Notes under the pieces: generated by a model
What the model was told of the DNA's origin: nothing
Database searches by the model: none
What the model saw: only the letters and a program-made list of their open reading frames with translations
From: Glaesserella australis
GTDB taxonomy: Bacteria; Pseudomonadota; Gammaproteobacteria; Enterobacterales; Pasteurellaceae
Direction: 5' to 3'
Assembly (NCBI RefSeq): GCF_003260095.1
Contig: NZ_PTPX01000018.1
Location: 62,001-126,000, forward strand
Length of the DNA stretch: 64,000 nt
Program-made: the position numbers and the translations under genes
Part shown: positions 17,952 to 26,589 of the stretch, in pieces
Layout: the number at the start of each line of letters is the position of its first letter
Position numbering within the stretch: the stretch's first letter is position 1

Positions 17952-20621
17952 TTATTCAGCTACTCCCTGATCCCAGCCTAATGCTTCTTCAGGTAATTTA
18001 CGCTGTAATAAGAATCTTCGATTTGGTTCGGCTTGTGGTTTTACAATTTTCCCTGATGGAGTAGAAAAACTAATACCGCCATTGAATAATTGTGATAATG
18101 TGCCTGAGTTCATACTCACACCGGCTAAACTAATATCCATTGTGTAGCCTGATGATGCCCAGAACTCACTGTTTTTACGCACAAGATGTTTATATTTATT
18201 GGCAATACTTAAGTGAATAAGCACTCGATCGCCTAATTCGCTTAAACTTAGACGTTGAATAACACCTACTTGCATACCACGATACATCACTGGCGCTTGT
18301 GGGGTAATTCCGTTGGCATCCGTCGTTTCAACAATAATAGGGAAGCCATTGCCATATTGGGTTTTTATAGTATCCGTATCGCCTAATTGGAACTGTGTTT
18401 TACGTTCCCCTGTTCCTGCATCAACATTGATATAGTTTTGGATCACCGCATCTAAATTTTTAAAACCCGATGTGTCAATTTCAGGTGAAATTGCACTGAA
18501 CTTACTGCCTGATTTTGCAATGATTGGGTAGTATTGACCTTCTATGTAAGCGGTTGCTTTCACCTGTTTTTTTGCATTATCTAGCTGTAATGCTTCTACT
18601 TTACCAATGGTTAATCCCATATATTTGATTGGCATACCTTTGCTAAGTTTCGAACCATCTTGCGCAATTAAGGTAATATAAGTATTGCCTGAAGTGGCTT
18701 TATCGTAGCTACTATAAAGCGTTTTATTTCCTTTTGCTCCTTGATTATCAAAACTGATGGCACCTTTTAACGTTCGCATTAAAGAACCCATTTTGACATT
18801 CACGCCAGAAGCTGAAATATCTACTTCTGTGGCAGGCTCAATCCAAAAACGACTATTTTCTGTGACAAGATGACGATATTTTGGCTCAATAAAGAGATCA
18901 ACATCAAAGCTCTTTTTAAGCGGACGAATATTCAATACTTCACCAATAGGGAACTGACGATATAGCACCACAGAGCCTTTATCAATATTCGTAAGCTCAT
19001 CTGCTGAAAGTGTTAATGTTGTTTTTTTATCGACACTTGTAATACCTGCTTCTGCACTATCAATATCTTTATAAAGGGGATACTGTTTTTTCACTTCACC
19101 TTCTGCTTTCGCAGGTAAAATACGAATGCCGCCTTTAATCCAATCGGAAGGCGAACCCGCATGGACTCTTAAGCCATCTAAACCGACGGACATATCAATA
19201 TTTGAAATTGCAACAAACTTACTATTTCCTGCGACCAAATGTCGATAAGGCGGATAAATGATAGCTTGGAAATTAACACCGTCTAAAGAGAGTTGACGTT
19301 TTAAGATTTCACCAATTTGTATATCGTTATAATAGATACCTTGCCCTTGCTCAACACCATACGCTTGTGGCGCCACTAATTGAAATGCAAGTATATTTGG
19401 ACGACTTAAAAGATAATCTGATTCTTTTAATACTTCAAAATCAAATTTAGGCTCACCTTCTCCTTTTTCTATCTCAAAGTAAGCCCCTCTAAATAGCTCA
19501 CCAATTTTACTGATTTGCTCTTTATTCAGACTAAATTTAGGTTCTTTAATTAAAATCTGAGACCCTGACTTTAATAAATCAGCGTGATTAGGATCGATTA
19601 AAAGTGTTCCTTGTATCTTGTCAGATGAAGCTTTTTGGTTTTCTTCAGTCAATTTTTTTTCTTCTAACTGCATATCTAAGCGAGATAAAACCCCCACTTG
19701 AATATTTTGATAATAAACAGGTGTTTCATTCACTTTTAAATTTGGCATCATTGGTAAGCTAATAGTTACTTCTGTACCACGTTGAGCAGATTTCAAACTA
19801 TCATATAAGTTGAATTTACGCCCCTGCTCTGCAATATCCGAATCATCTGGTGAGTCAAAGGCGACAGCACCTTGAACGATTGATGCAAGGCTATCTACAT
19901 TTACGTTAATGCCTGATAAATTAGCATTTAAGTTAATGCCACTGATATTCCAAAAGTGACTATCTTTTTTCACTAAATTGGCATATTTTTTATCAATCAC
20001 AATATCAATTTCGACTTTTTTCTGATCAGCAGTAAATCGATAATCGGCAATATTACCTACAGGTACTTTACGAAAATAGACACTGGCTCCAACGGTAATA
20101 GAGCCTAAATCGGATGAAATGAGCTTAACTAATAGATCACCGTCAGTAACACTTACTGTTGGGGGTTCATCTTCCGCAGTAAATTCATATCGGCTTTTTG
20201 CTTCAGTATCTTCACTCGGTTGTAATGTAATGTAGTTACCTGAAACAAGGGCATCTAATCCAGAAACCCCCGCTAAAGAAGCACTTGGTTTGACTAGCCA
20301 AAATTTTGTTCCTTCACGTAAGACGGATTTTGCTTCTGGGTTAATTTCTGCATCAACTTGAACACCACTTAAATTATCGACAAAATAGACTTTTTTTACT
20401 TGCCCAATTTGTAAGCCTTGATAGCGGATCATCGTTTTCCCTGCAGTAATCCCATCGCCTTCATGGAAACGGATCGTAATACTTTCCCCTTGTTCCTTTA
20501 AAATTTGAAAGAACAATAAGCAACCAATAACAAAAGCGACTATTGGCAATAGCCAAAAAGGAGAGATTTTTCGGGGTTGTCGAACCTTTGCGGGAACGCT
20601 ATTCGGGATATTTTCACTCAT
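17952..20621 (-). CDS. letB: MCE-domain intermembrane lipid transport protein LetB (YebT)
   Basis: Large periplasm-spanning protein of 889 residues anchored in the inner membrane by one N-terminal helix (FWLLPIVAFVIGCLLFFQIL). Seven MCE modules can be counted by their recurring pattern of a glycine-rich strand followed by (Y/F)-x-x-x-x-(I/V)-G: IRYQGLQIG, VYFRKVPVG, VYYQNIQVG, IYYNDIQIG, VLYRQFPIG, IKYMGLTIG and VMYRGMQVG. Seven modules is the count of E. coli LetB, whose stacked rings form a hydrophobic tunnel for phospholipids. The membrane partner LetA is normally encoded just upstream; here the upstream gene is fur, past a terminator, so letA is elsewhere or absent. Confidence 0.92.
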   Translation of the reverse strand: MSENIPNSVPAKVRQPRKISPFWLLPIVAFVIGCLLFFQILKEQGESITIRFHEGDGITAGKTMIRYQGLQIGQVKKVYFVDNLSGVQVDAEINPEAKSVLREGTKFWLVKPSASLAGVSGLDALVSGNYITLQPSEDTEAKSRYEFTAEDEPPTVSVTDGDLLVKLISSDLGSITVGASVYFRKVPVGNIADYRFTADQKKVEIDIVIDKKYANLVKKDSHFWNISGINLNANLSGINVNVDSLASIVQGAVAFDSPDDSDIAEQGRKFNLYDSLKSAQRGTEVTISLPMMPNLKVNETPVYYQNIQVGVLSRLDMQLEEKKLTEENQKASSDKIQGTLLIDPNHADLLKSGSQILIKEPKFSLNKEQISKIGELFRGAYFEIEKGEGEPKFDFEVLKESDYLLSRPNILAFQLVAPQAYGVEQGQGIYYNDIQIGEILKRQLSLDGVNFQAIIYPPYRHLVAGNSKFVAISNIDMSVGLDGLRVHAGSPSDWIKGGIRILPAKAEGEVKKQYPLYKDIDSAEAGITSVDKKTTLTLSADELTNIDKGSVVLYRQFPIGEVLNIRPLKKSFDVDLFIEPKYRHLVTENSRFWIEPATEVDISASGVNVKMGSLMRTLKGAISFDNQGAKGNKTLYSSYDKATSGNTYITLIAQDGSKLSKGMPIKYMGLTIGKVEALQLDNAKKQVKATAYIEGQYYPIIAKSGSKFSAISPEIDTSGFKNLDAVIQNYINVDAGTGERKTQFQLGDTDTIKTQYGNGFPIIVETTDANGITPQAPVMYRGMQVGVIQRLSLSELGDRVLIHLSIANKYKHLVRKNSEFWASSGYTMDISLAGVSMNSGTLSQLFNGGISFSTPSGKIVKPQAEPNRRFLLQRKLPEEALGWDQGVAE

Positions 20622-20644
20622 AAATTTTCAGTTATTTAAATAGC

Positions 20645-20692
20645 TACAAGCGGCGAGATCTCACAAAATTTTTGTAAGATCTCACCGCTTGT
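20645..20692. terminator. Inverted uptake-signal terminator after fur
   Basis: The arms 20645-20660 and 20677-20692 pair over 16 bp with one mismatch; ACAAGCGGCGAGATCT faces AGATCTCACCGCTTGT. It lies between the fur stop and the letB start. The left copy of the uptake core carries a single base change. Confidence 0.65.
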
Positions 20693-20719
20693 CATCATTA
20701 ATACATCGAAAAAATAAAA

Positions 20720-21166
20720 CTATTTTTTCTCTTTTTCATCGCATTTTTGAATATTGCTACATTTGCCATATAAATAGAGACTATGGTTAGCTAGCTCAAT
20801 ACCATGCTGTTGGCTAATTTCACGCTGACGACGCTCAATTTCTGAATCTTTAAATTCAAACACTTTTCCACAATCCATACAGATAATGTGATCGTGTTGA
20901 TGATTCATATTTAATTCATATACTGCTTTATTCGCATCAAAATTATGACGGGTTAGAATACCGACTTCTTCGAATTGATTTAATACACGATAAACCGTAG
21001 CCAAGCCAATTTCAGACTGTTTCTCTAAGAGCAACTTGTAAATGTCTTCCGCAGCAAAGTGTTGCATTTGATCACGAGTTTGTTGCATTAACTCAAGGAT
21101 TGTTAAGCGTGGCTCCGTGACTTTCAAGCCCACTTTCTTTAATAATTTTATATTTTCTTCAGGCAT
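20720..21166 (-). CDS. fur: Ferric uptake regulator Fur
   Basis: Iron-responsive repressor of about 148 residues. It has an N-terminal winged helix (LKKVGLKVTEPRLTILELM, then IGLATVYRVLNQFEEVGI) and a dimerisation domain with the metal ligands HQHDHIICMDCGKVFEF. It also has a C-terminal Cys pair in YGKCSNIQKC. The start is the ATG of MPEENIKLLKK, preceded by GGAGG at a 4-base spacing; a longer reading adds six residues not seen in relatives. It follows fldA by 19 bases in the conserved ybfE-fldA-fur order. It probably regulates its own operon through the candidate box at 22037. Confidence 0.95.
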   Translation of the reverse strand: MPEENIKLLKKVGLKVTEPRLTILELMQQTRDQMQHFAAEDIYKLLLEKQSEIGLATVYRVLNQFEEVGILTRHNFDANKAVYELNMNHQHDHIICMDCGKVFEFKDSEIERRQREISQQHGIELANHSLYLYGKCSNIQKCDEKEKK

Positions 21167-21185
21167 ATATCCTCCAGTCGACATA

Positions 21186-21710
21186 TTAAGCTAATTCGGC
21201 TAAATACATTTCATCAAAAATTTGTTTACACCAACGATTTACACGTTCTTCTGTCAGTTCAGGTTGACGATCTTCATCAATGCATAAACCAACAAAAGTT
21301 TCGTCATCAATTAATGCCTGAGAAGCTTCAAAAGTATAGCCTTCTGTGGACCAGTGACCGACGATTGTTGCGCCATTCGGTTCAACGATATCACGTACAG
21401 TTCCCATTGCATCACAGAAATATTCTGCGTAGTCTTCTTGATCTCCACAGCCAAAAATACCTACAATTTTTCCAGTAAAGTCAATCTCTTTTAAGGTTGG
21501 CATAAAATCATCCCAATCTGCTTGAGACTCGCCGTAATACCAAGTTGGAATACCAATTAAGATAAAATCATATGCTTCAATATCTTCTTTCGTGCTTTTT
21601 GCAATATCACGAATATCCACTAAGTTTGCACCTAGATGTTTTTGAATCATTTTAGAAATATTTTCTGTGTTTCCGGTGTCACTACCGTAAAATAAACCAA
21701 CAACTGCCAT
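21186..21710 (-). CDS. fldA: Flavodoxin FldA
   Basis: Long-chain flavodoxin of 174 residues, a low-potential FMN electron carrier in the cytosol that replaces ferredoxin under iron shortage and feeds radical-SAM enzymes. The phosphate-binding loop GLFYGSDTGNTENISK is at the N-terminus, WYYGESQADWDDF covers the first aromatic FMN loop, and GCGDQEDYAEYFCDA the second. It lies between ybfE and fur with short gaps, an arrangement widespread in gammaproteobacteria that ties flavodoxin to iron control. Confidence 0.96.
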   Translation of the reverse strand: MAVVGLFYGSDTGNTENISKMIQKHLGANLVDIRDIAKSTKEDIEAYDFILIGIPTWYYGESQADWDDFMPTLKEIDFTGKIVGIFGCGDQEDYAEYFCDAMGTVRDIVEPNGATIVGHWSTEGYTFEASQALIDDETFVGLCIDEDRQPELTEERVNRWCKQIFDEMYLAELA

Positions 21711-21719
21711 TTGAAATAC

Positions 21720-22013
21720 CTATTTGTTCAACTTAATAGCATTGCCATTAAGATAATCGTTTAAAATGAGTTCAATTAATTGCCCCCTGGGCAATCCTTT
21801 TAACGCTGCTTCTTGTTCCAATGCCTCCACTAAATCCGAATGTAGCTTTAACTCGACACGTCTTAACCCAGAAAATTTATCTCGTCTGAGTTGATTTCGC
21901 TTATTTATACGAAGCTGTTGCTCTCGGCTTAGAGGATTTGTGCGTGGCCGCCCAACTTTTGGCATATTTTCGAACAGATCTAACGTTATACAATCTGAAT
22001 CTTGCTTTGCCAT
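21720..22013 (-). CDS. ybfE: LexA-regulated protein YbfE homologue (RHH-like)
   Basis: Small basic protein of 97 residues at the head of the ybfE-fldA-fur cluster. The C-terminal half (RVELKLHSDLVEALEQEAALKG... then LIELILNDYL) has the pattern of a ribbon-helix-helix DNA-binding fold, and the N-terminal half has a basic stretch GRPRTNPLSREQQLRINKR. In E. coli the gene is reported to be LexA-controlled. I see no clear LexA box here. The function is unknown; position and length support the name. Confidence 0.8.
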   Translation of the reverse strand: MAKQDSDCITLDLFENMPKVGRPRTNPLSREQQLRINKRNQLRRDKFSGLRRVELKLHSDLVEALEQEAALKGLPRGQLIELILNDYLNGNAIKLNK

Positions 22014-22036
22014 TACTACAATTCTTGGGCTACATT

Positions 22037-22057
22037 ATTATCATTCTGAATGAGAAT
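22037..22057. promoter_or_regulatory. Candidate Fur box upstream of ybfE-fldA-fur
   Basis: A 21-bp near-palindrome, ATTATCATTC-T-GAATGAGAAT, has 10-bp arms with one mismatch and lies 24 bases upstream of the ybfE ATG. The arms resemble Fur half-sites (ATTATCA, TGAGAAT) but do not fit the 19-bp consensus closely, so this is tentative. Confidence 0.35.
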
Positions 22058-22157
22058 GAGACGCTAATTATTAAAGTTGTAACTATACCATAATCAAACA
22101 TTATTGAAAACGGGATAACCATATTTGTACAAAGATATCTAAAAATCAGCACTCAAA

Positions 22158-22967
22158 CTAAATAATATCCAGTTTCTCCAACGCATCTAAAATCCCATCT
22201 TGCTCTATCGGTAAAGTCACATAGTCTGCAACGGCTTTCAGCTCTTCTTCGGCATTTCCCATTGCGACACCAAAGCCAACAGTCGAAATCATTTCAAGAT
22301 CATTTAAACCGTCTCCAAACGCCATTGCATTTTCAATCCCAAAGCCAAAATGGTTGAGCACATCTTGAATCCCTACCGCCTTTGAGTTGTTTTTATTAAG
22401 CAGATCGACTGAATGTTTATGCCAACGGACTTCTTTTAGATCATCTTCTAAAATCCCTGAGCGCACCACTTCATCGGTTCTTTCTTGGGGGAAAAATGCC
22501 AACAGTTGAATCACAGCGTGGTCCAAATAGAAATTCGGATCGACAATATAATCGTCTTTAATCGGGCGAAGTGACTCTTCCACTTCGGCGGTATTTTTAG
22601 ACACAGCGATCTGCTCTGCAGTCACAAAAGCATATTCAATGCTCAGCGCTTTGAGTTTTTCCAACATTCGTTCAATACGTTCAGTCGAAAGCGGATATTC
22701 ACTGATGACCTGATCTTGATACAAATTGTATTGCCCATTAGTTGTCACAAACAGATCAAAACCTTGCTCATTCATCAGAGGTTTTAATTCTTTCGGAAAA
22801 GCACCATAAGTTCTACCTGTGGCAATTGCTGGGATAATCCCTTTGGCTCTTAAACGTGGCAATACTTGTTCAGAAATGGAAAGGGGAATACGGGTCTCTT
22901 TTTTGTAGTATAAAGTTTCATCAATATCAAAAAAGACAATTTTGATTGGGGCATTGGGCTTTTGCAT
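22158..22967 (-). CDS. Cof-type HAD-superfamily phosphatase
   Basis: Cytosolic HAD hydrolase of 269 residues, likely acting on sugar phosphates or similar small molecules. Motif I IVFFDIDETLYYKK supplies the nucleophilic and acid Asp pair, motif II is IPAIATGRTYG, and motif IV is AMAFGDGLNDLEM near the C-terminus. The cap between them is of the Cof (C2) type. AAAGGAGATGTT precedes the ATG. It is divergent from comF, with a palindromic repeat between. The substrate cannot be told. Confidence 0.87.
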   Translation of the reverse strand: MQKPNAPIKIVFFDIDETLYYKKETRIPLSISEQVLPRLRAKGIIPAIATGRTYGAFPKELKPLMNEQGFDLFVTTNGQYNLYQDQVISEYPLSTERIERMLEKLKALSIEYAFVTAEQIAVSKNTAEVEESLRPIKDDYIVDPNFYLDHAVIQLLAFFPQERTDEVVRSGILEDDLKEVRWHKHSVDLLNKNNSKAVGIQDVLNHFGFGIENAMAFGDGLNDLEMISTVGFGVAMGNAEEELKAVADYVTLPIEQDGILDALEKLDII

Positions 22968-23020
22968 AACATCTCCTTTTATTGTTGCAATGTCCTGTTT
23001 TTATTAATAAAAAATATATA

Positions 23021-23045
23021 CGGACACACTCAGTGTGTCCCTACA
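23021..23045. repeat. GTAG-headed palindromic repeat, single copy
   Basis: Read on the minus strand: GTAGGGACACAC followed by a short loop and GTGTGTCC. It is the same unit as the pair at 23862-23945 and the variant at 52309. GTAG followed directly by a stem-loop is the format of REP sequences. Confidence 0.7.
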
Positions 23046-23081
23046 ACTGAATTATCAACAATCATAAATAAATTCTACTCT

Positions 23082-23103
23082 TTTTTCGATCTATGTCACA
23101 AAA
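23082..23103 (+). promoter_or_regulatory. CRP-S (competence regulatory) site for comF
   Basis: TTCGA-N6-TCACA (23085-23100) with flanking T and A runs fits the 22-bp CRP-S form, which has C rather than T in the second position of the 5' half-site core. It lies about 60 bases upstream of the chosen comF start. Sxy plus CRP activate such sites in Pasteurellaceae competence. Confidence 0.7.
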
Positions 23104-23161
23104 ATTCCTCTATTTTCTCTCGAAAAACTTGATAGAGTTCAAAGAAAATAAAGGGGGAAAA

Positions 23162-23839
23162 ATGAACCTAGGAGATTTTCGATGCATCCACTGCCAACGA
23201 AAACTGGCAATAGCATCACACGGTATTTGTAGCCGTTGTAATGCCTTGTTAGCCCGCCACAGCTACTGTGGTAGTTGTGGTAGTTTATTGTTGAGCGATC
23301 ACAATTACTGTGGCAATTGTTTGAAAGATGAACCAAAATGGCATCATATTGTGCAAATTGCAGACTATAAACCACCGCTTACGGAATGGATCCACCGCTT
23401 TAAATTTCAGCAACAGTATTGGCTCGATCAGCCATTAGCAAGGCTGCTATTACTGGCAATTTATCAAGCAAGGAGAACGCATCAACTGATCTTGCCAGAC
23501 GTGATTTTTCCCGTGCCGTTATATTGGCAACGAGAATGGCAACGGGGATACAATCAAGCGGGTCTTTTGGCTCAATATTTAGCAAAATGGCTCAATTTAC
23601 CGTTAGATCTCCACAGTTTACAACGTATTCGTGCCACATCGCCACAACGAGAATTAACTGAACAAGAACGGCGACGAAATTTGCGTAATGCTTTTGTATA
23701 TCAACCTAAACAACCTTACCAACGAGTTGCCCTTGTTGATGATGTGGTCACTACAGGTTCTACGATTAACGCTATTTGTGCTGAATTGCTGAAGCAAGGG
23801 GTGAAAGAGATTCAGGTTTGGACGTTGGCGAGAGCTTAG
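23162..23839 (+). CDS. comF: Competence protein ComF
   Basis: Cytosolic protein of 225 residues required for late steps of DNA uptake in Haemophilus. The N-terminus has a zinc-ribbon-like set of cysteines (CIHCQRK, CSRCN, CGSCG, CGNC). The C-terminus is a phosphoribosyltransferase domain with the PRPP-binding motif VALVDDVVTTGSTI. The start is the ATG preceded by AAAGGGGGAAAA; an in-frame ATG at 23093 lies inside the CRP-S site and cannot be the start of a transcript driven from it. The gene stands alone, flanked by palindromic repeats on both sides. Confidence 0.93.
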   Translation: MNLGDFRCIHCQRKLAIASHGICSRCNALLARHSYCGSCGSLLLSDHNYCGNCLKDEPKWHHIVQIADYKPPLTEWIHRFKFQQQYWLDQPLARLLLLAIYQARRTHQLILPDVIFPVPLYWQREWQRGYNQAGLLAQYLAKWLNLPLDLHSLQRIRATSPQRELTEQERRRNLRNAFVYQPKQPYQRVALVDDVVTTGSTINAICAELLKQGVKEIQVWTLARA

Positions 23840-23861
23840 GGGACAAGTCAATAAAAAAAGA

Positions 23862-23945
23862 TGTAGGGACACACTGCGTGTGTCCACTGAAAATTCCCTT
23901 TACGCCAAAGTTAAATTAGGCGGACACACGCAGTGTGTCCCTACA
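23862..23945. repeat. REPIN-like inverted pair of GTAG palindromes
   Basis: Two copies of the GTAGGGACACAC palindrome face each other, with identical 24-bp outer arms and 36 bases between them. It lies between comF and the convergent yjjV-type gene, and could also fold as one long hairpin. No REP transposase (RAYT) gene is present in the window. Confidence 0.75.
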
Positions 23946-23951
23946 TTGATT

Positions 23952-24758
23952 TTACGTTCTTGTTTCCCTTAGCCAAAACAACCTCTCACTCGTCCCCCAA
24001 ATCGTTTCAGCGATTAGCTCAGGGCTTTCTGCCCGTAATTCACATAAAGCTTGAAAACTGACCGCTAAACGCTCGGGGCGGTTGGGTTGTCCTTGATAGC
24101 CAAACACAGGCATATCAGGGGCATCGGTTTCAAGCAGTAGACTTTCTAGCGGTAATTTGCGAATTGCTTCACGAGTTTTGTTTGCCCTTGCATAAGTGAT
24201 TGTACCTCCTACGCCGATTTTATAACCGAGATCAACAAAACGTTTAGCCTGTTCATAACTGCCTGCAAATCCGTGTACCACGCCTGTTCGAGCGAGTTTG
24301 GCTTTTTTGAGAAAGACAAAAAGTTGATCGTGGCTTTTGCGAGAATGTAAATTGACCGGTAAATCGTACCGCTTGGCAAATGCCAGTTGAGCTTCGAGAA
24401 ACTCGCACTGCTTCTGCCACAATTCAGGGGTACAAACCGCTTCAACGGCACGTTCTAAACCGATTTCGGCAATAGCGGTACAATGGGGATCTCGACGATT
24501 AAGGCAACTCTCTAGCAAATCCAAATCTTCTCGCTGGTGCTCTGCAATATAAAGGGGATGAAGCCCTAAGCCATAGGCAATATGGTTTGGTTCAGCCTGA
24601 CTACAAGCGGTTACATCTGCGAAATTGTTTGCAGAAATCGCAACAATAAGAATACGTTCTACCTTTTCTGCTTTGGCATTAATAACCAATTGTGAAACCG
24701 AAAGATTAAGATCTTGAGCAAGATAGTCTAGATGGGTATGGGTATCAAAGAAACGCAT
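23952..24758 (-). CDS. TatD-family metal-dependent hydrolase (YjjV-like)
   Basis: TIM-barrel deoxyribonuclease or phosphoesterase of about 268 residues. Metal ligands appear in FFDTHTHLDYL, IAEIGLE, LPVNLHSRKSHD, GVVHGFAGS and LLLETDAPDMP. The segments RTGVVHGFAGSYEQAKRFVD and KIGVGGTITY match E. coli YjjV more closely than TatD or YcfH. The family motif EIGLD is EIGLE here. The start is the ATG after AGGAATAAA; a longer frame would run through the cstA terminator hairpin. It follows cstA on the same strand. Confidence 0.87.
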   Translation of the reverse strand: MRFFDTHTHLDYLAQDLNLSVSQLVINAKAEKVERILIVAISANNFADVTACSQAEPNHIAYGLGLHPLYIAEHQREDLDLLESCLNRRDPHCTAIAEIGLERAVEAVCTPELWQKQCEFLEAQLAFAKRYDLPVNLHSRKSHDQLFVFLKKAKLARTGVVHGFAGSYEQAKRFVDLGYKIGVGGTITYARANKTREAIRKLPLESLLLETDAPDMPVFGYQGQPNRPERLAVSFQALCELRAESPELIAETIWGTSERLFWLRETRT

Positions 24759-24767
24759 TTTATTCCT

Positions 24768-24794
24768 AAAAATAAGGGGCGAAAACTCGCCCCT
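24768..24794 (-). terminator. cstA terminator
   Basis: An 8-bp stem AGGGGCGA / TCGCCCCT with a 4-base loop is followed on the minus strand by TTATTTTT. It lies between the cstA stop and the yjjV-type start, which supports the shorter start for the latter. Confidence 0.75.
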
Positions 24795-24811
24795 CACAAC
24801 ATTCATTTAGA

Positions 24812-26404
24812 TTATGCTTTTGTTGTATCATCAACATAAATATCTGGGTCTTCTTTACCTAATGGTTTTAACATGGTGAAGAATGCCACTAAACATGCAG
24901 CTGTTAGACCTAAACCAATCCATACAGATAATTCATAATCTAAGCCGAAGCCGATTTTGTTGTATGCAAGGAAAGTGAATGAAACAGTACTGATAAATGC
25001 CGCTGGAATAGTACATACCCAGTGGAATTTATTATAGCGATATAAGTACGCAGCTGCTGTCCATAACATGACCATTGCTGTCGTTTGGTTTGCCCAAGTG
25101 AAGTAACGCCATAAGATACTGAAGTCGATTTTTGACACAATAAAACCAATGACAAACAATGGAAGACAGATCATTAAACGTTTAGCAAAACTTTTCTGCT
25201 CAATTTTAAAGAATTCAGCAATGATTAAACGTGCTGCACGGAATGCTGTATCACCAGAAGTGATTGGTAATACAACCACACCTAATACCGCAAAGATACC
25301 ACCCACAAAGCCTAAGAAGTAGAGTGATGAGTCGTAAACAACTTTAGATGGTGAACCTGCTGCAATCGCATCTTGTAACGCTTGTGGGTTTTCATAGAAT
25401 GCTAAACCAACCATACACCAGATTAACGCAATCACACCTTCAGCAATCATCGCACCGTAGAAAATAAAACGACCTTCGCTTTCATTTTCAGCACAACGAG
25501 CCATTAACGGAGTTTGTGTTGCGTGGAAGCCTGATAATGCGCCACAAGAGATTGTTAAGAATAATAAAGGCCAAATTGGTACATCACCTTTCACTTGGAA
25601 GTTTTCAAAGAACTTCTCGAAGCTCATGCCATCTACTGTACGGAAGAAATCGACTGGATCAGTCACGCTGAAATGGCTTGTCACTAAACCATATACCATA
25701 CCGATTGACATAAATAAAAGTAGTGCACCGAAGAACGGATAAATACGACCGATAATTTTGTCAACAGGAAGTAAAGTTGCAAGAATGTAGTAACCAAAGA
25801 TGATTGCTGTCCAAACCGCAATAACTGTTGGTTTATCCATACCCCATACAGTGATATTACTTGCCGCTGCAGTTGCAGTTTGTGCAATTTCTTCCGCATT
25901 GTTTAAAGACAACGTACCGCCAGAAGAGCCAAATACATCAACAGTAATTGTACTTAATAATTGAGCTGGACTTGCAACGAATACCACACCAACAAGAAGG
26001 AGTAATACAACCGCTAAAAGGTTGATAAATGCTTTAACAGGACGACCTAAATATTTACCCGCCAAGTTAGGCATTGATGCACCGCCATTACGCACACTTA
26101 ACATACCACAGAAGTAGTCGTGTACTGCACCAGCGAAAATACAACCTAATACAATCCAAAGCATTGCCACTGGTCCGTATAACGCACCAAGGATCGGACC
26201 AAAGATTGGACCTGTACCCGCAATGTTTAATAACTGAATAAGCCAAATACGCTTTTTCGACATTGGCACATAGTCAACACCATCTTGCATGGTATAAGCA
26301 GGCGTTGCTTTTTTCGGGTTAATAACGAAGATCTTTTCAATGATCTTGCCGTAAACAAAGTACCCTAGAACTAAGACGGCGACACAGAATAAAAACCACA
26401 ACAT
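24812..26404 (-). CDS. cstA: CstA-family carbon starvation / peptide-pyruvate permease
   Basis: Inner-membrane transporter of 530 residues with about 14 hydrophobic helices. The N-terminal GKIIEKIFVINPKKATPAY and LLNIAGTGPIFGPILGALYGP, then VHDYFCGMLSVRNGGASMPN and the SCGALSGFHATQ segment, are signatures of CstA. E. coli CstA and BtsT take up peptides or pyruvate during carbon limitation and are about 700 residues; this short form lacks much of the C-terminus but is a known subgroup. A consensus CRP site about 110 bases upstream points to activation by cAMP-CRP. The substrate is inferred. Confidence 0.88.
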   Translation of the reverse strand: MLWFLFCVAVLVLGYFVYGKIIEKIFVINPKKATPAYTMQDGVDYVPMSKKRIWLIQLLNIAGTGPIFGPILGALYGPVAMLWIVLGCIFAGAVHDYFCGMLSVRNGGASMPNLAGKYLGRPVKAFINLLAVVLLLLVGVVFVASPAQLLSTITVDVFGSSGGTLSLNNAEEIAQTATAAASNITVWGMDKPTVIAVWTAIIFGYYILATLLPVDKIIGRIYPFFGALLLFMSIGMVYGLVTSHFSVTDPVDFFRTVDGMSFEKFFENFQVKGDVPIWPLLFLTISCGALSGFHATQTPLMARCAENESEGRFIFYGAMIAEGVIALIWCMVGLAFYENPQALQDAIAAGSPSKVVYDSSLYFLGFVGGIFAVLGVVVLPITSGDTAFRAARLIIAEFFKIEQKSFAKRLMICLPLFVIGFIVSKIDFSILWRYFTWANQTTAMVMLWTAAAYLYRYNKFHWVCTIPAAFISTVSFTFLAYNKIGFGLDYELSVWIGLGLTAACLVAFFTMLKPLGKEDPDIYVDDTTKA

Positions 26405-26506
26405 AATGGAATCCTATAATCTATAATTTGCTAATCATGCCAAATGGCGATGTATTCTAATTATTTATGTAAATGAAGTAAATCGGATTGTTAAAGCACT
26501 TATAGA

Positions 26507-26528
26507 AAATGTGACAATAGTCACAATT
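26507..26528. promoter_or_regulatory. CRP site upstream of cstA
   Basis: TGTGA-CAATAG-TCACA (26510-26525) with flanking A and T is a perfect CRP consensus core. It lies about 105-120 bases upstream of the cstA ATG and beyond the 3' end of the MocR gene, so cstA is its likely target. Confidence 0.8.
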
Positions 26529-26544
26529 CACTTACACACTTATT

Positions 26545-26571
26545 CGATATTATGTAGCAGTTACACAAAAC
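26545..26571. repeat. Solo terminus of the ATTATGTAG inverted-repeat element
   Basis: CGATATTATGTAGCAG followed by TTACACAAAACG matches the 27-bp ends of the elements at 28018 and 49778. No second end is seen nearby, so this is a relic or single-end copy. It sits between the MocR gene stop and the CRP site. Confidence 0.6.
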
Positions 26572-26589
26572 GACACTTATTTATAACCA

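Noticed and set aside
23021-23945. comF cassette as a mobile unit flanked by inverted palindromes
   Set aside because: Palindromes on both sides are of a dispersed REP-like family also seen near dnaN; no flanking duplications support joint mobility.
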